A DNA stretch of 64,000 nt from Faucicola sp902506225. GTDB lineage: Bacteria > Pseudomonadota > Gammaproteobacteria > Pseudomonadales > Moraxellaceae. Shown one piece after another: positions 25,351 to 34,384 of the stretch (within the stretch, counting starts at the first letter, position 1; each line of letters begins with the position of its first letter). The translations under genes were made by a program, and so were the position numbers. Where the stretch lies: positions 186,001 through 250,000 of the forward strand of contig LR733345.1 in assembly GCA_902506225.1 (NCBI GenBank), read 5' to 3'. A model generated the notes under the pieces. The model saw only the letters and a list, made by a program, of their open reading frames with translations, had not been told where the DNA came from and searched no databases.

Positions 25351-25375
25351 TGCTATATATAATAAGTATATAGCA
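25351..25375. promoter_or_regulatory. Palindromic operator of vapBC
   Basis: Perfect 9-bp inverted repeat TGCTATATA / TATATAGCA with a 7-base spacer, 16 bases upstream of the vapB start. The AT-rich palindrome overlaps plausible -10 sequences (TATAATA/TATATA). Autorepression by VapB-VapC is the family norm; binding here is inferred. Confidence 0.75.
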
Positions 25376-25602
25376 TAAATTTTAAAAAGCAATCTGCGCT
25401 ATTTTGTAGTGAAAATTCTGCCTATTATGTTTAGGAGACAAGCATAGGAGACGCTACTTTTAGCACGTTTTTTTTGCACCTAGCAACCTCGCTTTGCAAC
25501 CAGGCTATATTAAAAACAAAACCCTGTAAATGCTGTTAAAAAATGCCATAATAAACTAACTTTTCATTAAAATAAAATCAATAAAAACAAGCTGTCTAAG
25601 GC

Positions 25603-27783
25603 ATGACGAACTGCATGACCAACCCCATGATTCAACCCAATACTGACATCTTTAATCTCCCCGTCACCGCGCTTGCTGGCGTGGGTAGCAAAATCGCTGA
25701 ACAGCTTGACCAACTTGGTATTGAGCGCGTGTTTGATTTGTTGCTACATTTACCGCGTGATTATGAGGATCGCAGCCGACTGGTCAACATGTGTGATGTC
25801 GTCGATGGACAATCGGCATTGCTACAAGGCACCGTTGTCCGCGTCGACAACAAAAAGATGGGCCTCAGCGTGACATTGCAAGATAGGACAGCACAAACAA
25901 CATTACGCTTTTTCAAAGTCTATCGTGGACTGACCGAAACCATGGCGGTGGGCAATACCTTGCGTGTGTTTGGCGAAATCAGTATCAGTAAGTATGGCAC
26001 CCAAATCAGCCACCCTGAATATGAAATTATTACTGGATATCAACCCTTGACCAATACAGGGCTGATACCTGTTTATCCAACGGTCAAAAACTTGCATCAA
26101 AATAAACTGCGTAGCTTGATTCGACTTGCGCTGCAAACGGTTAAACAAGCCAATCTTGTGATGGCTACTATCAGTGATGCTGAGTGGCAAATCGTACAAA
26201 GTGCGCTGAGTAAGCAGTTTCCGTTACTGGCAGGTAGCCACAACCCATTTGAGGCATTTAGCTTGCTAGAAGCCATTAGCTTTATCCATCAGCCACCGAT
26301 TTATACCGATTTGAACAAGCAAATTTTGGTGTTAGAGGCGTTAAAAAATCGCAGTCATCCGACGTGTCAGCGGCTCATTATCGAAGAAATGCTGGCGCAC
26401 CAGCTGAGTCTACTGTACCGCAAACAGCAGCTTTATCAGCACAAAGCACCGCGCTGCGATGCCACAAGCGCGCTTGCCAGTCGCCTGTTAGCCAATTTAC
26501 CTTTTATCCCGACCCATGCCCAAAATCGGGTAGTGGCGGAAATCGTCAAAGATTTGTCAACGTCAGTGCCCATGCTGCGACTCGTGCAAGGCGATGTTGG
26601 CGCAGGCAAAACCTTGGTGGCAGCTTTGGCGGCGTGCTATGCGCTTGATAGCGGCTGGCAAGTGGCAGTGATGGCACCGACAGAGATTTTGGCGGAGCAA
26701 CATCTTAATAACTTTAAAAGCTGGTTTGAACCGCTTGGCATCGGTGTGGGTTGGCTGGCGGGCAAACAAACAGCCAAAGCGCGTGAAAAAGCCTTGCAAC
26801 AAGTACAAGACAACGAGGTGCAAATCGTGGTCGGTACGCATGCGCTATTTCAAGAACATGTCAATTTCGCCAAGTTGGGCTTGGTGATTATCGATGAGCA
26901 GCACCGTTTTGGGGTGGAGCAGCGAATGGCGCTAGTAGATAAAGGCTTGGCGCATACCACACCGCATCAGCTGATTATGACAGCCACCCCCATACCGCGT
27001 ACCCTTGCCATGAGTGCATTTGGTGATATGGATACATCTATTATTGATGAACTGCCGCCCAACCGCACCCCCATCACCACCGTCACCATAAGCCGTGACC
27101 GACGCGATGAAGTGATTGAACGTATCGCTGCCAACTGCGAGCAAGGCAAACAAGCTTACTGGGTATGCCCACTGGTCGAAGAGTCTACCGTGCTGGATGC
27201 CCAAGCCGCTGAAGCGACCTATGCCGATTTGGATGACAGGCTTAATCTCAACATTGGCTTGGTGCATGGCAAAATGAAACCCAATGACAAACAAGCGGTC
27301 ATGGCGGATTTTAAAGCCGGTAAAACCGCTTTGCTGGTGGCTACCACCGTAATTGAAGTCGGGGTCGATGTGCCCAATGCCTCGCTGATGGTGATTGAAA
27401 ATGCTGAGCGATTAGGGTTATCGCAATTGCACCAGCTACGCGGACGCGTGGGGCGTGGCACCCAAAAAAGCTTTTGCGTATTGCTTTATCAAACGCCATT
27501 GTCAGAAACGGGTATCGAGCGGCTCAATGTGCTGCGAGATAGCAATGATGGCTTTGTGATTGCGCAAAAAGATTTGGAACTGCGCGGTGCAGGCGAGCTT
27601 TTAGGTAAACGGCAGACGGGATTTGATAGCTACTATGTCAGTGACCTAGCCAGAGATGAAAGCTTGCTAATCGTGGCGCAAGCGATTGCTAAGTACCTAA
27701 TTGCTGATGAAAATCGCAAATCACAAGTGCAGCAATATATCAGCCATTGGACACCCTATGCCATCAAATACATTAACGCATGA
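25603..27783 (+). CDS. recG: ATP-dependent DNA helicase RecG
   Basis: Branch-migrating helicase that rescues stalled forks and resolves recombination intermediates. The 726-residue protein has an N-terminal wedge (OB) domain, where ALLQGTVVRVDNKK begins the fork-binding strand set, and two helicase lobes: Walker A GDVGAGKT (about residue 330), DEQHRFGV (about 430), TATPIPRTL, and motif VI LHQLRGRVGRG. The C-terminal ELRGAGELLGKRQTG block is RecG-specific. Three near in-frame ATGs (25603, 25615, 25627) compete; a TAAGG lies just before the first and does not settle it. Confidence 0.96.
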   Translation: MTNCMTNPMIQPNTDIFNLPVTALAGVGSKIAEQLDQLGIERVFDLLLHLPRDYEDRSRLVNMCDVVDGQSALLQGTVVRVDNKKMGLSVTLQDRTAQTTLRFFKVYRGLTETMAVGNTLRVFGEISISKYGTQISHPEYEIITGYQPLTNTGLIPVYPTVKNLHQNKLRSLIRLALQTVKQANLVMATISDAEWQIVQSALSKQFPLLAGSHNPFEAFSLLEAISFIHQPPIYTDLNKQILVLEALKNRSHPTCQRLIIEEMLAHQLSLLYRKQQLYQHKAPRCDATSALASRLLANLPFIPTHAQNRVVAEIVKDLSTSVPMLRLVQGDVGAGKTLVAALAACYALDSGWQVAVMAPTEILAEQHLNNFKSWFEPLGIGVGWLAGKQTAKAREKALQQVQDNEVQIVVGTHALFQEHVNFAKLGLVIIDEQHRFGVEQRMALVDKGLAHTTPHQLIMTATPIPRTLAMSAFGDMDTSIIDELPPNRTPITTVTISRDRRDEVIERIAANCEQGKQAYWVCPLVEESTVLDAQAAEATYADLDDRLNLNIGLVHGKMKPNDKQAVMADFKAGKTALLVATTVIEVGVDVPNASLMVIENAERLGLSQLHQLRGRVGRGTQKSFCVLLYQTPLSETGIERLNVLRDSNDGFVIAQKDLELRGAGELLGKRQTGFDSYYVSDLARDESLLIVAQAIAKYLIADENRKSQVQQYISHWTPYAIKYINA

Positions 27784-28003
27784 TAGCGCATAGTAGGCGC
27801 TTGAATTCTGATAGAGCGTTGTTTTTACGGATAAAGAGCCTATTCACACCCCCAATTTTTTGTTATGTTATAACCTATGCACTTATTGATTAATTAACTC
27901 TGACCTAACGATTGGTTTTAATTAATTTTTATCCATTGCGCAATATCACTGTTATTAATATAGAACTATCAATATTTTATTATCAATATAAAGGATACCT
28001 GTT

Positions 28004-28183
28004 ATGCCACAAACCAAATATGATTTACCTATCGCAGACCAAGCCGCTGCGGATGAAATCATTAAAAAAACCGAAGACATCAAAGGGGTCAAATTCGTCA
28101 ACATTAACCCTAATGGTACCGTCGTTGTGACCCATGGTGACGACTTTGATGAAGCCGCATTTAAAGCGGCTGCAGGTATCTAG
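28004..28183 (+). CDS. Small HMA-like ferredoxin-fold protein without CxxC
   Basis: A 59-residue cytoplasmic protein with an AAGGAT ribosome site. Its pattern (AADEIIKKTEDIKGVKFVNI, then NGTVVVTHGDDFDEAAFKAA, and a closing AGI) follows the second half of heavy-metal-associated domains: a helix, the GVxxVxxNxxG turn, a strand VVVTHG and a last helix. The metal-binding CxxC is absent, so metal transport is not supported. It is a single gene with its own UUCG terminator, which suggests high expression. The family link is by pattern only. Confidence 0.7.
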   Translation: MPQTKYDLPIADQAAADEIIKKTEDIKGVKFVNINPNGTVVVTHGDDFDEAAFKAAAGI

Positions 28184-28227
28184 CTACTAGTCTTGATAAG
28201 CGACTAGGTTTTATGCCTAGTTTCATT

Positions 28228-28250
28228 AAAGCTGACTTCGGTCAGCTTTT
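28228..28250 (+). terminator. UUCG-tetraloop terminator after the HMA-like gene
   Basis: Stem AAAGCTGAC/GTCAGCTTT closed by TTCG and followed by T residues. Confidence 0.9.
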
Positions 28251-28286
28251 TCATTGGCTAAAATTTGCCGTTAATTGTTCATTCAA

Positions 28287-28304
28287 TCGTCATACGGTTG
28301 TCAC
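28287..28304 (+). promoter_or_regulatory. Candidate Pho box upstream of phoD
   Basis: TCGTCAT-ACGG-TTGTCAC matches two 7-base PhoB half-sites (CTGTCAT) with the standard 4-base spacer; both keep the GTCA core. It lies about 93 bases before the phoD start. PhoD genes are known PhoB targets in other bacteria, so phosphate control is a reasonable inference. Confidence 0.5.
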
Positions 28305-28396
28305 CTTCGTCAGCTAATGTTTCCTAGCGATAGCGTATCTTTTTATCACAACTTGACTTTTCATATTGTTGCTTTGCCTTATCTAGAGGAAACCCC

Positions 28397-30214
28397 ATGA
28401 CTGACCAACCCGCTGAGCAAAATTCTCCTATCCACAATTTGCTTAAAGACACCCAGCCATCAACCCCAAGTATCAACCGTCGCCGTTTTTTACAATCTAC
28501 CTCGCTTGCGACTGTCGCAGGTGCATCGATGATGCTAGCGGGCTGTAATAATGACAATGATGATAATGATAACACAGCGCAGGTTAGCTTTTTACATGGC
28601 GTAGCCAGTGGTGACCCGCTTGCAGACAAAGTGATTTTATGGACTCGCGTGACACCGGTGAGCAGTGGCAGCAGCCTTGATGTCGATTGGCAAATTGCCA
28701 GTGATAATGCGTTTAACACCATCATCAATAAAGGCACGAGCAAAACAAACGGTGGGCAAGATTATACGGTCAAGGTAGATGCCACGGGTTTACAGCCGAA
28801 TACGCCTTACTTTTATCGATTTATATGTGGTGGTGTCACCAGTCCGATTGGCAAGACCAAAACCCTACCTGTCACCAATGTCAGTCAAGTGAAACTTGCG
28901 GTGGTGAGCTGTTCAAACTATCCTGCAGGCTATTTTCATGCGTATGCCGATATTGCCAAGCGCAACGATGTCGATGTGCTGCTGCACTTAGGTGATTATA
29001 TCTATGAATATGGTCGTCATACCATCGATGACCAAGGTAAAACGGTGCCTGCCTATGCCTCAAGCTATGCCGCACAGCTCAAGCGCGAAGTCATCCCAGT
29101 CGAAGAATTGCTCACCATTACTGGCTATCGCTTGCGCTATGCCCAATATCGTACCGATAAAGATTTGCAAGCGGTACATGCCGCCATGCCAATGATTGCG
29201 GTATGGGACGACCACGAGATTAGTAATGATACTTATAAAGCGGGTGCTGAAAACCACCAATCCAATGAAGGCGATTGGAATCAGCGCAAAATGGACGCCA
29301 TGAAAGCCTATCATGAATGGATGCCCACGCGTAATAGTGTGATGACGCAAATTTATCGTAGTTTTGATTTTGGTAATTTACTCAGTCTGCATATGCTAGA
29401 CACCCGTGTTATTGCCCGTGACAAACAGCTAGATTACAATAATTTTTTAGTTAAAGATGCCAATGGTCAGCTCACTTTAGATGGTGCAAAATTCACCGCA
29501 GCAATGCAAGATACCAGCCGCCAATTGATTGGTTTGCCACAACAAAACTGGCTAGCAGGTCAATTGCAAGCGTCAAAGTCCACTTGGCAAATTCTGGGTC
29601 AGCAAGTGGTGATGGGGCAGATGTTTATTCCTGCCCCCGTACTACTCAACTTTATGAATCCTGCTTTGGGCGTAGATGCCATCACTTATCTGACCCTGAT
29701 GCAAAAAGCGCAGACCGCCCCCACGACCTTGACGCCGCAAGAGCAAAGTATGGTACAACAGTTGCAGCAAGCCCCATTCATCCCTTATAACCTAGATGCG
29801 TGGGATGGTTATGCGGTGGCACGCGAAATGGTTTATGGTATTGCCAAAGCCATGCAAAAAAACTTAGTGGTACTAGCAGGTGATACCCATAACGCTTGGG
29901 CGAATAATCTAGTCAATGTCAAAGGCGAACCCGTCGGGGTGGAGTTTGCGGTACAGTCAGTGACATCGCCAGGTTTTGAAGAATATTTAGCAACAGTTGA
30001 CCCAAAACAGCTATCACTGGGGTTACCTATGCTGGTCAAAGGTGGTACGTTAAAATGGTGTGACACCTCTCAGCGCGGTTATATGATTGTGACAGCGACA
30101 CCTGAGCAATGCACCAGCGAGTGGGTGTTTGTCAGTGATATCACCAAGCCCACCTATTCAAGCAGTGTTGGTAAAACCATGCGTGTCAAGGTGGGTGAGC
30201 CTTATTTGGTTTAG
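28397..30214 (+). CDS. phoD: Alkaline phosphatase D (PhoD family, Tat-exported)
   Basis: Secreted metallophosphatase (phosphodi/monoesterase) of 605 residues. The N-terminus holds a twin-arginine signal (INRRRFLQS) followed by a hydrophobic stretch and a lipobox-like MLAGC, so a Tat-exported lipoprotein is possible. The PhoD N domain (Ig-like, VSFLHGVASGDPLADKVILW) leads into the catalytic domain with LHLGDYIYEYG, VWDDHEISNDTY, and VVLAGDTHNAW, the metal-binding Asp/His/Asn motifs. Length fits the family. A candidate Pho box lies upstream and a strong terminator follows. Confidence 0.92.
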   Translation: MTDQPAEQNSPIHNLLKDTQPSTPSINRRRFLQSTSLATVAGASMMLAGCNNDNDDNDNTAQVSFLHGVASGDPLADKVILWTRVTPVSSGSSLDVDWQIASDNAFNTIINKGTSKTNGGQDYTVKVDATGLQPNTPYFYRFICGGVTSPIGKTKTLPVTNVSQVKLAVVSCSNYPAGYFHAYADIAKRNDVDVLLHLGDYIYEYGRHTIDDQGKTVPAYASSYAAQLKREVIPVEELLTITGYRLRYAQYRTDKDLQAVHAAMPMIAVWDDHEISNDTYKAGAENHQSNEGDWNQRKMDAMKAYHEWMPTRNSVMTQIYRSFDFGNLLSLHMLDTRVIARDKQLDYNNFLVKDANGQLTLDGAKFTAAMQDTSRQLIGLPQQNWLAGQLQASKSTWQILGQQVVMGQMFIPAPVLLNFMNPALGVDAITYLTLMQKAQTAPTTLTPQEQSMVQQLQQAPFIPYNLDAWDGYAVAREMVYGIAKAMQKNLVVLAGDTHNAWANNLVNVKGEPVGVEFAVQSVTSPGFEEYLATVDPKQLSLGLPMLVKGGTLKWCDTSQRGYMIVTATPEQCTSEWVFVSDITKPTYSSSVGKTMRVKVGEPYLV

Positions 30215-30235
30215 ACAACTTTGACAAAACCCAAT

Positions 30236-30265
30236 AAAAAAGCCGCTAACTTAGCGGCTTTTTTT
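30236..30265. terminator. Bidirectional terminator between phoD and the ETF-QO gene
   Basis: Near-perfect palindrome AAGCCGCTAA/TTAGCGGCTT with A and T runs at the two ends. Confidence 0.88.
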
Positions 30266-30274
30266 GATAAATCA

Positions 30275-31936
30275 TTACATATTTGGGTAGTTTGGACCAC
30301 CACCGCCTTCTGGCGTGACCCAGGTGATATTTTGTGAGGGGTCTTTGATATCACAAGTTTTACAGTGCACACAGTTTTGTGAGTTGATTACAAATTTTGC
30401 GCCGCTGTCACTTTGCACCACTTCATATACCCCTGCTGGGCAGTAACGCTGGGCAGGCTCAGCAAAGATTTTGAGGTTACGCTTAATTGGCACCTCTGGA
30501 TCGGTTAGTTTTAGGTGACAAGGTTGATCTTCAGCGTGGTTGGTATTGGAAATAAACACGGAAGATAATTTATCAAAGGTGAGCTTACCATCGGGCTTTG
30601 GATACTCAGGGATATAAGCGTGGTCTGCACGCTCAAGCACATCGTAGTCTGGCATTCTGTCACGAATAGTCAGTGGCATTTTACCCTTAAATATATTTTG
30701 CTCTAGGAAGTTGAATGCACCGCCCATCCAGATACCCATGCGGTGCATCGCATTTGCGAAGTTACGCGCTTGGTACATGTCGTTGTAGAGCCAGGAGGCT
30801 TTGAATTTTTGCTCATAGGTTGGCACTTCGTCATGTTGACGACCAGCAGCAATCGCTTCATACACGGCTTCAGCGGCTAACATACCTGATTTGATGGCGG
30901 TATGAGTACCTTTGATTTTTGCTGGGTTTAGGAAACCTGCATCGTCCCCCACTAACACACCACCGGCAAAATACAGTTTTGGTAATGAGTTTAAACCGCC
31001 TTTGGTCAAGGCACGCGCCCCATAAGATAAGCGTTTACCACCTTCTAAAATATTGCGAATGAGCGGATGGGTTTTTAGACGTTGTAACTCATCAAATGGC
31101 GATAGGTAAGGGTTGTGATAAGACAAGTCAATCACCATACCAAATGACACTTGGTTGTTTTCATCGAAGTATAACCACCAACCACCATTACTATGCGTCT
31201 CGCTAAGTGGCCAACCTGAACCGTGCAGCACCATACCTTCTTGATGTTTGGCAGGATCAATTTCCCAAAGCTCTTTTAAGCCAATACCGTAGTGCTGCGG
31301 GTCTTTGCCTTCTGATAGGTTAAAACGGCTGATTAAGCGTTTACCTAAGTGACCACGGCACCCTTCAGCAAAAATGGTGTATTTTGCCAGTAGCTCATAC
31401 CCTGGCTCATAGCCTGATTTTGGTTGACCTTCGGCATTGACGCCCATGTCACCTGTCAATACGCCACGAACAGAACCATCTTCGTTGTAGAGAATTTCAG
31501 CGGCAGAAAAACCTGGGAACATCATCACTTCAAGCTCTTCGGCTTGGGTGGCTAACCAACGTACAAGGTTACCCAATGAGATAATATAGTTGCCATGGTT
31601 GTGCATCAAGTTTGGGACGATTTTTTCTGGCAATTCGCGGTATTTGGTCTCATTTTTGAGCATGTAGACGCGGTCACCTTTGGTTTGCACGCGAACGGGC
31701 GCACCTTTTTCTTTCCAATCAGGAATCAGTTCAGTCAGTGCGTTAGGCTCCATAACCGCACCTGATAAGATATGGGCACCAAATTCTGAGCCTTTTTCAA
31801 CGATACAGACGCTAAAATCAGGATTGCCAGCAGCAATGGCAAGTTGACGTAGACGAATTGCCGCAGATAGACCTGAAGGTCCGCCACCCACGATAACTAC
31901 GTCAAACTCCATTTGCTCGCGTTCGATGTCTTGCAT
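30275..31936 (-). CDS. Electron transfer flavoprotein-ubiquinone oxidoreductase
   Basis: Membrane-associated FAD/4Fe-4S enzyme that passes electrons from ETF (fatty and amino acid oxidation) to ubiquinone. The 553-residue length matches the family. Seen: N-terminal FAD site VVIVGGGPSGLSAAIR, the GxGAH..SGAVMEP region, GDDAGFLNPAKIKGTH (second flavin block), and the C-terminal ferredoxin-type cluster site CPAGVYE plus CVHCKTCDIKDPSQN (four Cys). No ETF subunit genes are adjacent; it is a single-gene unit with a GGAG site before its ATG. Confidence 0.95.
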   Translation of the reverse strand: MQDIEREQMEFDVVIVGGGPSGLSAAIRLRQLAIAAGNPDFSVCIVEKGSEFGAHILSGAVMEPNALTELIPDWKEKGAPVRVQTKGDRVYMLKNETKYRELPEKIVPNLMHNHGNYIISLGNLVRWLATQAEELEVMMFPGFSAAEILYNEDGSVRGVLTGDMGVNAEGQPKSGYEPGYELLAKYTIFAEGCRGHLGKRLISRFNLSEGKDPQHYGIGLKELWEIDPAKHQEGMVLHGSGWPLSETHSNGGWWLYFDENNQVSFGMVIDLSYHNPYLSPFDELQRLKTHPLIRNILEGGKRLSYGARALTKGGLNSLPKLYFAGGVLVGDDAGFLNPAKIKGTHTAIKSGMLAAEAVYEAIAAGRQHDEVPTYEQKFKASWLYNDMYQARNFANAMHRMGIWMGGAFNFLEQNIFKGKMPLTIRDRMPDYDVLERADHAYIPEYPKPDGKLTFDKLSSVFISNTNHAEDQPCHLKLTDPEVPIKRNLKIFAEPAQRYCPAGVYEVVQSDSGAKFVINSQNCVHCKTCDIKDPSQNITWVTPEGGGGPNYPNM

Positions 31937-32488
31937 ACAAACTCCTTAGAAAAATAAAATTCAGTGATGACAACTTGCTTAACCTTGCGCGCATTGGGTT
32001 AAACAATGCGGTTCTTCAGCTTATATCTGACAATACATCAACATAAGTTGCATCACGATGATTTTTGCAAGGCTAGTGATTAGGAAAGTTAGCCTTTGAT
32101 TATCAGTTCATCAAATAATTGCTGGCGCAGGCTGGCAATGTTGTCAATGGTTTTCTTGATTTTAACATATAATGAATCGTTATATGAATTCAGAAAAAAT
32201 ACTACTTAGTATAATAGATTAACCGTTTAACCACCTAATATTTTTGCAGGAGAAAATGACTGCCGGGCTTAATTTATCGCATCCAATTTGGCTTGTCTTA
32301 TGCTATCTATCACCTTTATATACAATAAATCGACACAGGTACTAACAGCGACTATTTGAAACCCAGCGTTGAATTGACTACTATGTACCACAAAGTGATG
32401 TCAACACAGCGCATCATGGCATTCATAAACCCATACAATACGCTAAATCCTAATCTGAATAAAAAACTACCATAATACGAGCCAAAAA
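31937..32488. other. Divergent intergenic region (about 550 bp) with one possible microprotein
   Basis: Between the ETF-QO and DUF1285 genes. Most of it has no gene. A TATAAT lies at 32210-32215 and is followed by a 29-codon frame (see 32256). No structured RNA was recognised. Confidence 0.5.
32256..32345 (+). CDS. Possible 29-aa microprotein or leader peptide
   Basis: A CAGGAG ribosome site 4-5 bases upstream and a TATAAT at 32210-32215 precede a frame encoding MTAGLNLSHPIWLVLCYLSP and a short basic end. The middle is hydrophobic (PIWLVLCYL). It has no relative I recognise. It could be a chance frame; the promoter and ribosome site are the only support. Confidence 0.3.
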   Translation: MTAGLNLSHPIWLVLCYLSPLYTINRHRY

Positions 32489-33196
32489 ATGACTAATACT
32501 GATACTAATAATGTAGCGTCTAAACCCAGCTTTGATATTAATTTTGATACTAGCTTTGATATAGGCGAACTAAGCCAACAAATCGAGCAATCGGTCGCAG
32601 CCGCAAACCATCCGACACGCCCAATTCCACCGCTTGAAAAATGGCAACCCAAACTCAGCGGTACGATGGATGTGGTGGTCAAAGCCAATGGCGAGTGGTG
32701 GCATGAAGGCAGTCAAATCACCCGTCCACTACTCATTGATCTGTTTGCCAAAGTGTTATGGTCAGAGGTTGATGACAACCACCAGGTTCAGTATTTTTTA
32801 AAAACCCCTGTTGAAAAATGGCAAATCCAAGTAGAAGACGCGCCACTGCTAGTGAATCAAGTGGATGTCATTAACGAGCAATTTGGTGATACTAGCAAAC
32901 CGGTGTTGCAGTTCACCACCACGCAAGGCGATGTGGTGATTGCTGACGAGCAGCATCCGATCCGTTTGGGTCTGCCATTTACCAATGCTACGAGTGATGA
33001 GTCATTAAAGCAGAAACAAGCCATCCAACCTTATTTATTGGTGCGCCAAAATGGTGACTCAGCGCTATACGGACTCATTCATCGCAATGTGTTTTACCAT
33101 TTGATTGAACTTGGTGAGTTGGTAGAGGGTGAAGAGGGTACGTCATTGATTTTGCACAGTGGTGATAGCACTTTTACCTTGACGATGACCGCCTAA
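32489..33196 (+). CDS. DUF1285 family protein
   Basis: A 235-residue cytoplasmic protein of a conserved proteobacterial family. After a low-complexity N-terminus (SFDINFDTSFDIGEL) come the family marks: RPIPPLEKWQPKLSGTMDVVV, then NGEWWHEGSQITRPLLIDLF, FLKTPVEKWQIQVEDAPLL and a C-terminal block YLLVRQNGDSALYGLIHRN. No catalytic residues are known and the role is unknown. It precedes murI by 190 bases on the same strand. Confidence 0.85.
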   Translation: MTNTDTNNVASKPSFDINFDTSFDIGELSQQIEQSVAAANHPTRPIPPLEKWQPKLSGTMDVVVKANGEWWHEGSQITRPLLIDLFAKVLWSEVDDNHQVQYFLKTPVEKWQIQVEDAPLLVNQVDVINEQFGDTSKPVLQFTTTQGDVVIADEQHPIRLGLPFTNATSDESLKQKQAIQPYLLVRQNGDSALYGLIHRNVFYHLIELGELVEGEEGTSLILHSGDSTFTLTMTA

Positions 33197-33386
33197 ATAG
33201 CTGCTTTAGCCAAATTTTGATAGCTTGTGAACCAGCAAGGTGACGAATTTGCTGTCAAATTTGGCAACTGCATTTTTTTGTAGTGAGCGTCTAAAAATTG
33301 GTATAAGATAGTGGTCTATTTTATGGGTAGGCGGTTATTTTGCGGCTTTATCTAGCAAATACCCTGCGAGTTGGACTGATTAGGCT

Positions 33387-34256
33387 ATGGTAGATTTGGC
33401 AAGCGCACCGATAGGCGTATTTGATTCTGGGTTGGGCGGATTGTCGGTATTGACCCATTTGCAGCGACGCTTGCCATTTGAACGTTATATCTATCTTGCC
33501 GATACCCTGCATGTACCCTATGGCTCACGCAGTGAAGCAGAGATTCGTGAACTTACCTTGCAGGCAGTGGCATGGCTACACTCGCAAGGCTGTAAACTTA
33601 TTGTGATAGCTTGCAATAGTGCCTCTGCGCATGGATTACAGGCGGCAAGGCGGCAGTATCCTCAAGTGCCGATTGTCGGCTTAGTCCCTGCATTAAAACC
33701 TGCGGTGATGCAGTCGACGACCAAGCAAGTCGCGGTGTTAGCAACCCCAGCGACCTTGCACGGGTATTTACTTAATGAAGTCATTGAACAAGTCGCCAAA
33801 CCGCAGCAAGTGACTGTCCACAAATATAGCTTTAACAGCCTAGTGCCTTGGGTGGAATTGGGTATGCCAAGCCATCACCCAGCCGTGACTGATTTAGATC
33901 ACTTGCTAAATGAGTTACAGGATAAAAAGGTAGACCAATTGGTACTGGGCTGTACCCATTTTCCTTTTTTTAAAGCCTATTTGGCACAGCGTATCGACGA
34001 GCTGGTGACCCACCAATCTATGGGGCAAGTGGCATTGATTGATTCAGGGGATGCCATTGCCAAACGCGTTTATGATTTGCTTGAGCAAGCCAATCAGCTT
34101 GCCTCTCATAAAGAGCGACCACGGTTACAGTTTTATGCCACCGCCAACTTACTCACTACTGAGCAGGCGGCAACGCGCTTGTTGCAGCGGTTTTTGCCAA
34201 AGTTGAGGATTGATTTTTTTACCTTGTGTGTGACTCAACATCGCGCAGTGAATTGA
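33387..34256 (+). CDS. murI: Glutamate racemase
   Basis: Makes D-glutamate for peptidoglycan in the cytoplasm. The 289-residue protein has PIGVFDSGLGGLSVL, DTLHVPYGSRS, the first catalytic Cys in IACNSASAHGLQ and the second in LVLGCTHFPFF, with the His/Glu context expected for cofactor-independent racemases. Length is slightly above the usual 265-285. It is in line with the DUF1285 gene upstream. Confidence 0.95.
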   Translation: MVDLASAPIGVFDSGLGGLSVLTHLQRRLPFERYIYLADTLHVPYGSRSEAEIRELTLQAVAWLHSQGCKLIVIACNSASAHGLQAARRQYPQVPIVGLVPALKPAVMQSTTKQVAVLATPATLHGYLLNEVIEQVAKPQQVTVHKYSFNSLVPWVELGMPSHHPAVTDLDHLLNELQDKKVDQLVLGCTHFPFFKAYLAQRIDELVTHQSMGQVALIDSGDAIAKRVYDLLEQANQLASHKERPRLQFYATANLLTTEQAATRLLQRFLPKLRIDFFTLCVTQHRAVN

Positions 34257-34280
34257 GCTTGTTGGTTCGTCAGCATGGCT

Positions 34281-34345
34281 TTTTACCCTTTTAGCTTTTA
34301 ACGATTTAACTTTTAACGATTCAGCTTTTAACCCTTTACTTTTTT
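34281..34345. repeat. 14-16-bp degenerate tandem repeat x4-5 after murI
   Basis: Units starting CTTTT at 34281, 34297, 34312, 34327 and 34341; best copies CTTTTAACGATTTAA, CTTTTAACGATTCAG and CTTTTAACCCTTTA. Confidence 0.75.
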
Positions 34346-34384
34346 AATTAATTGCGTTCATTAGAGCGTTATGGAGAAGATAGC

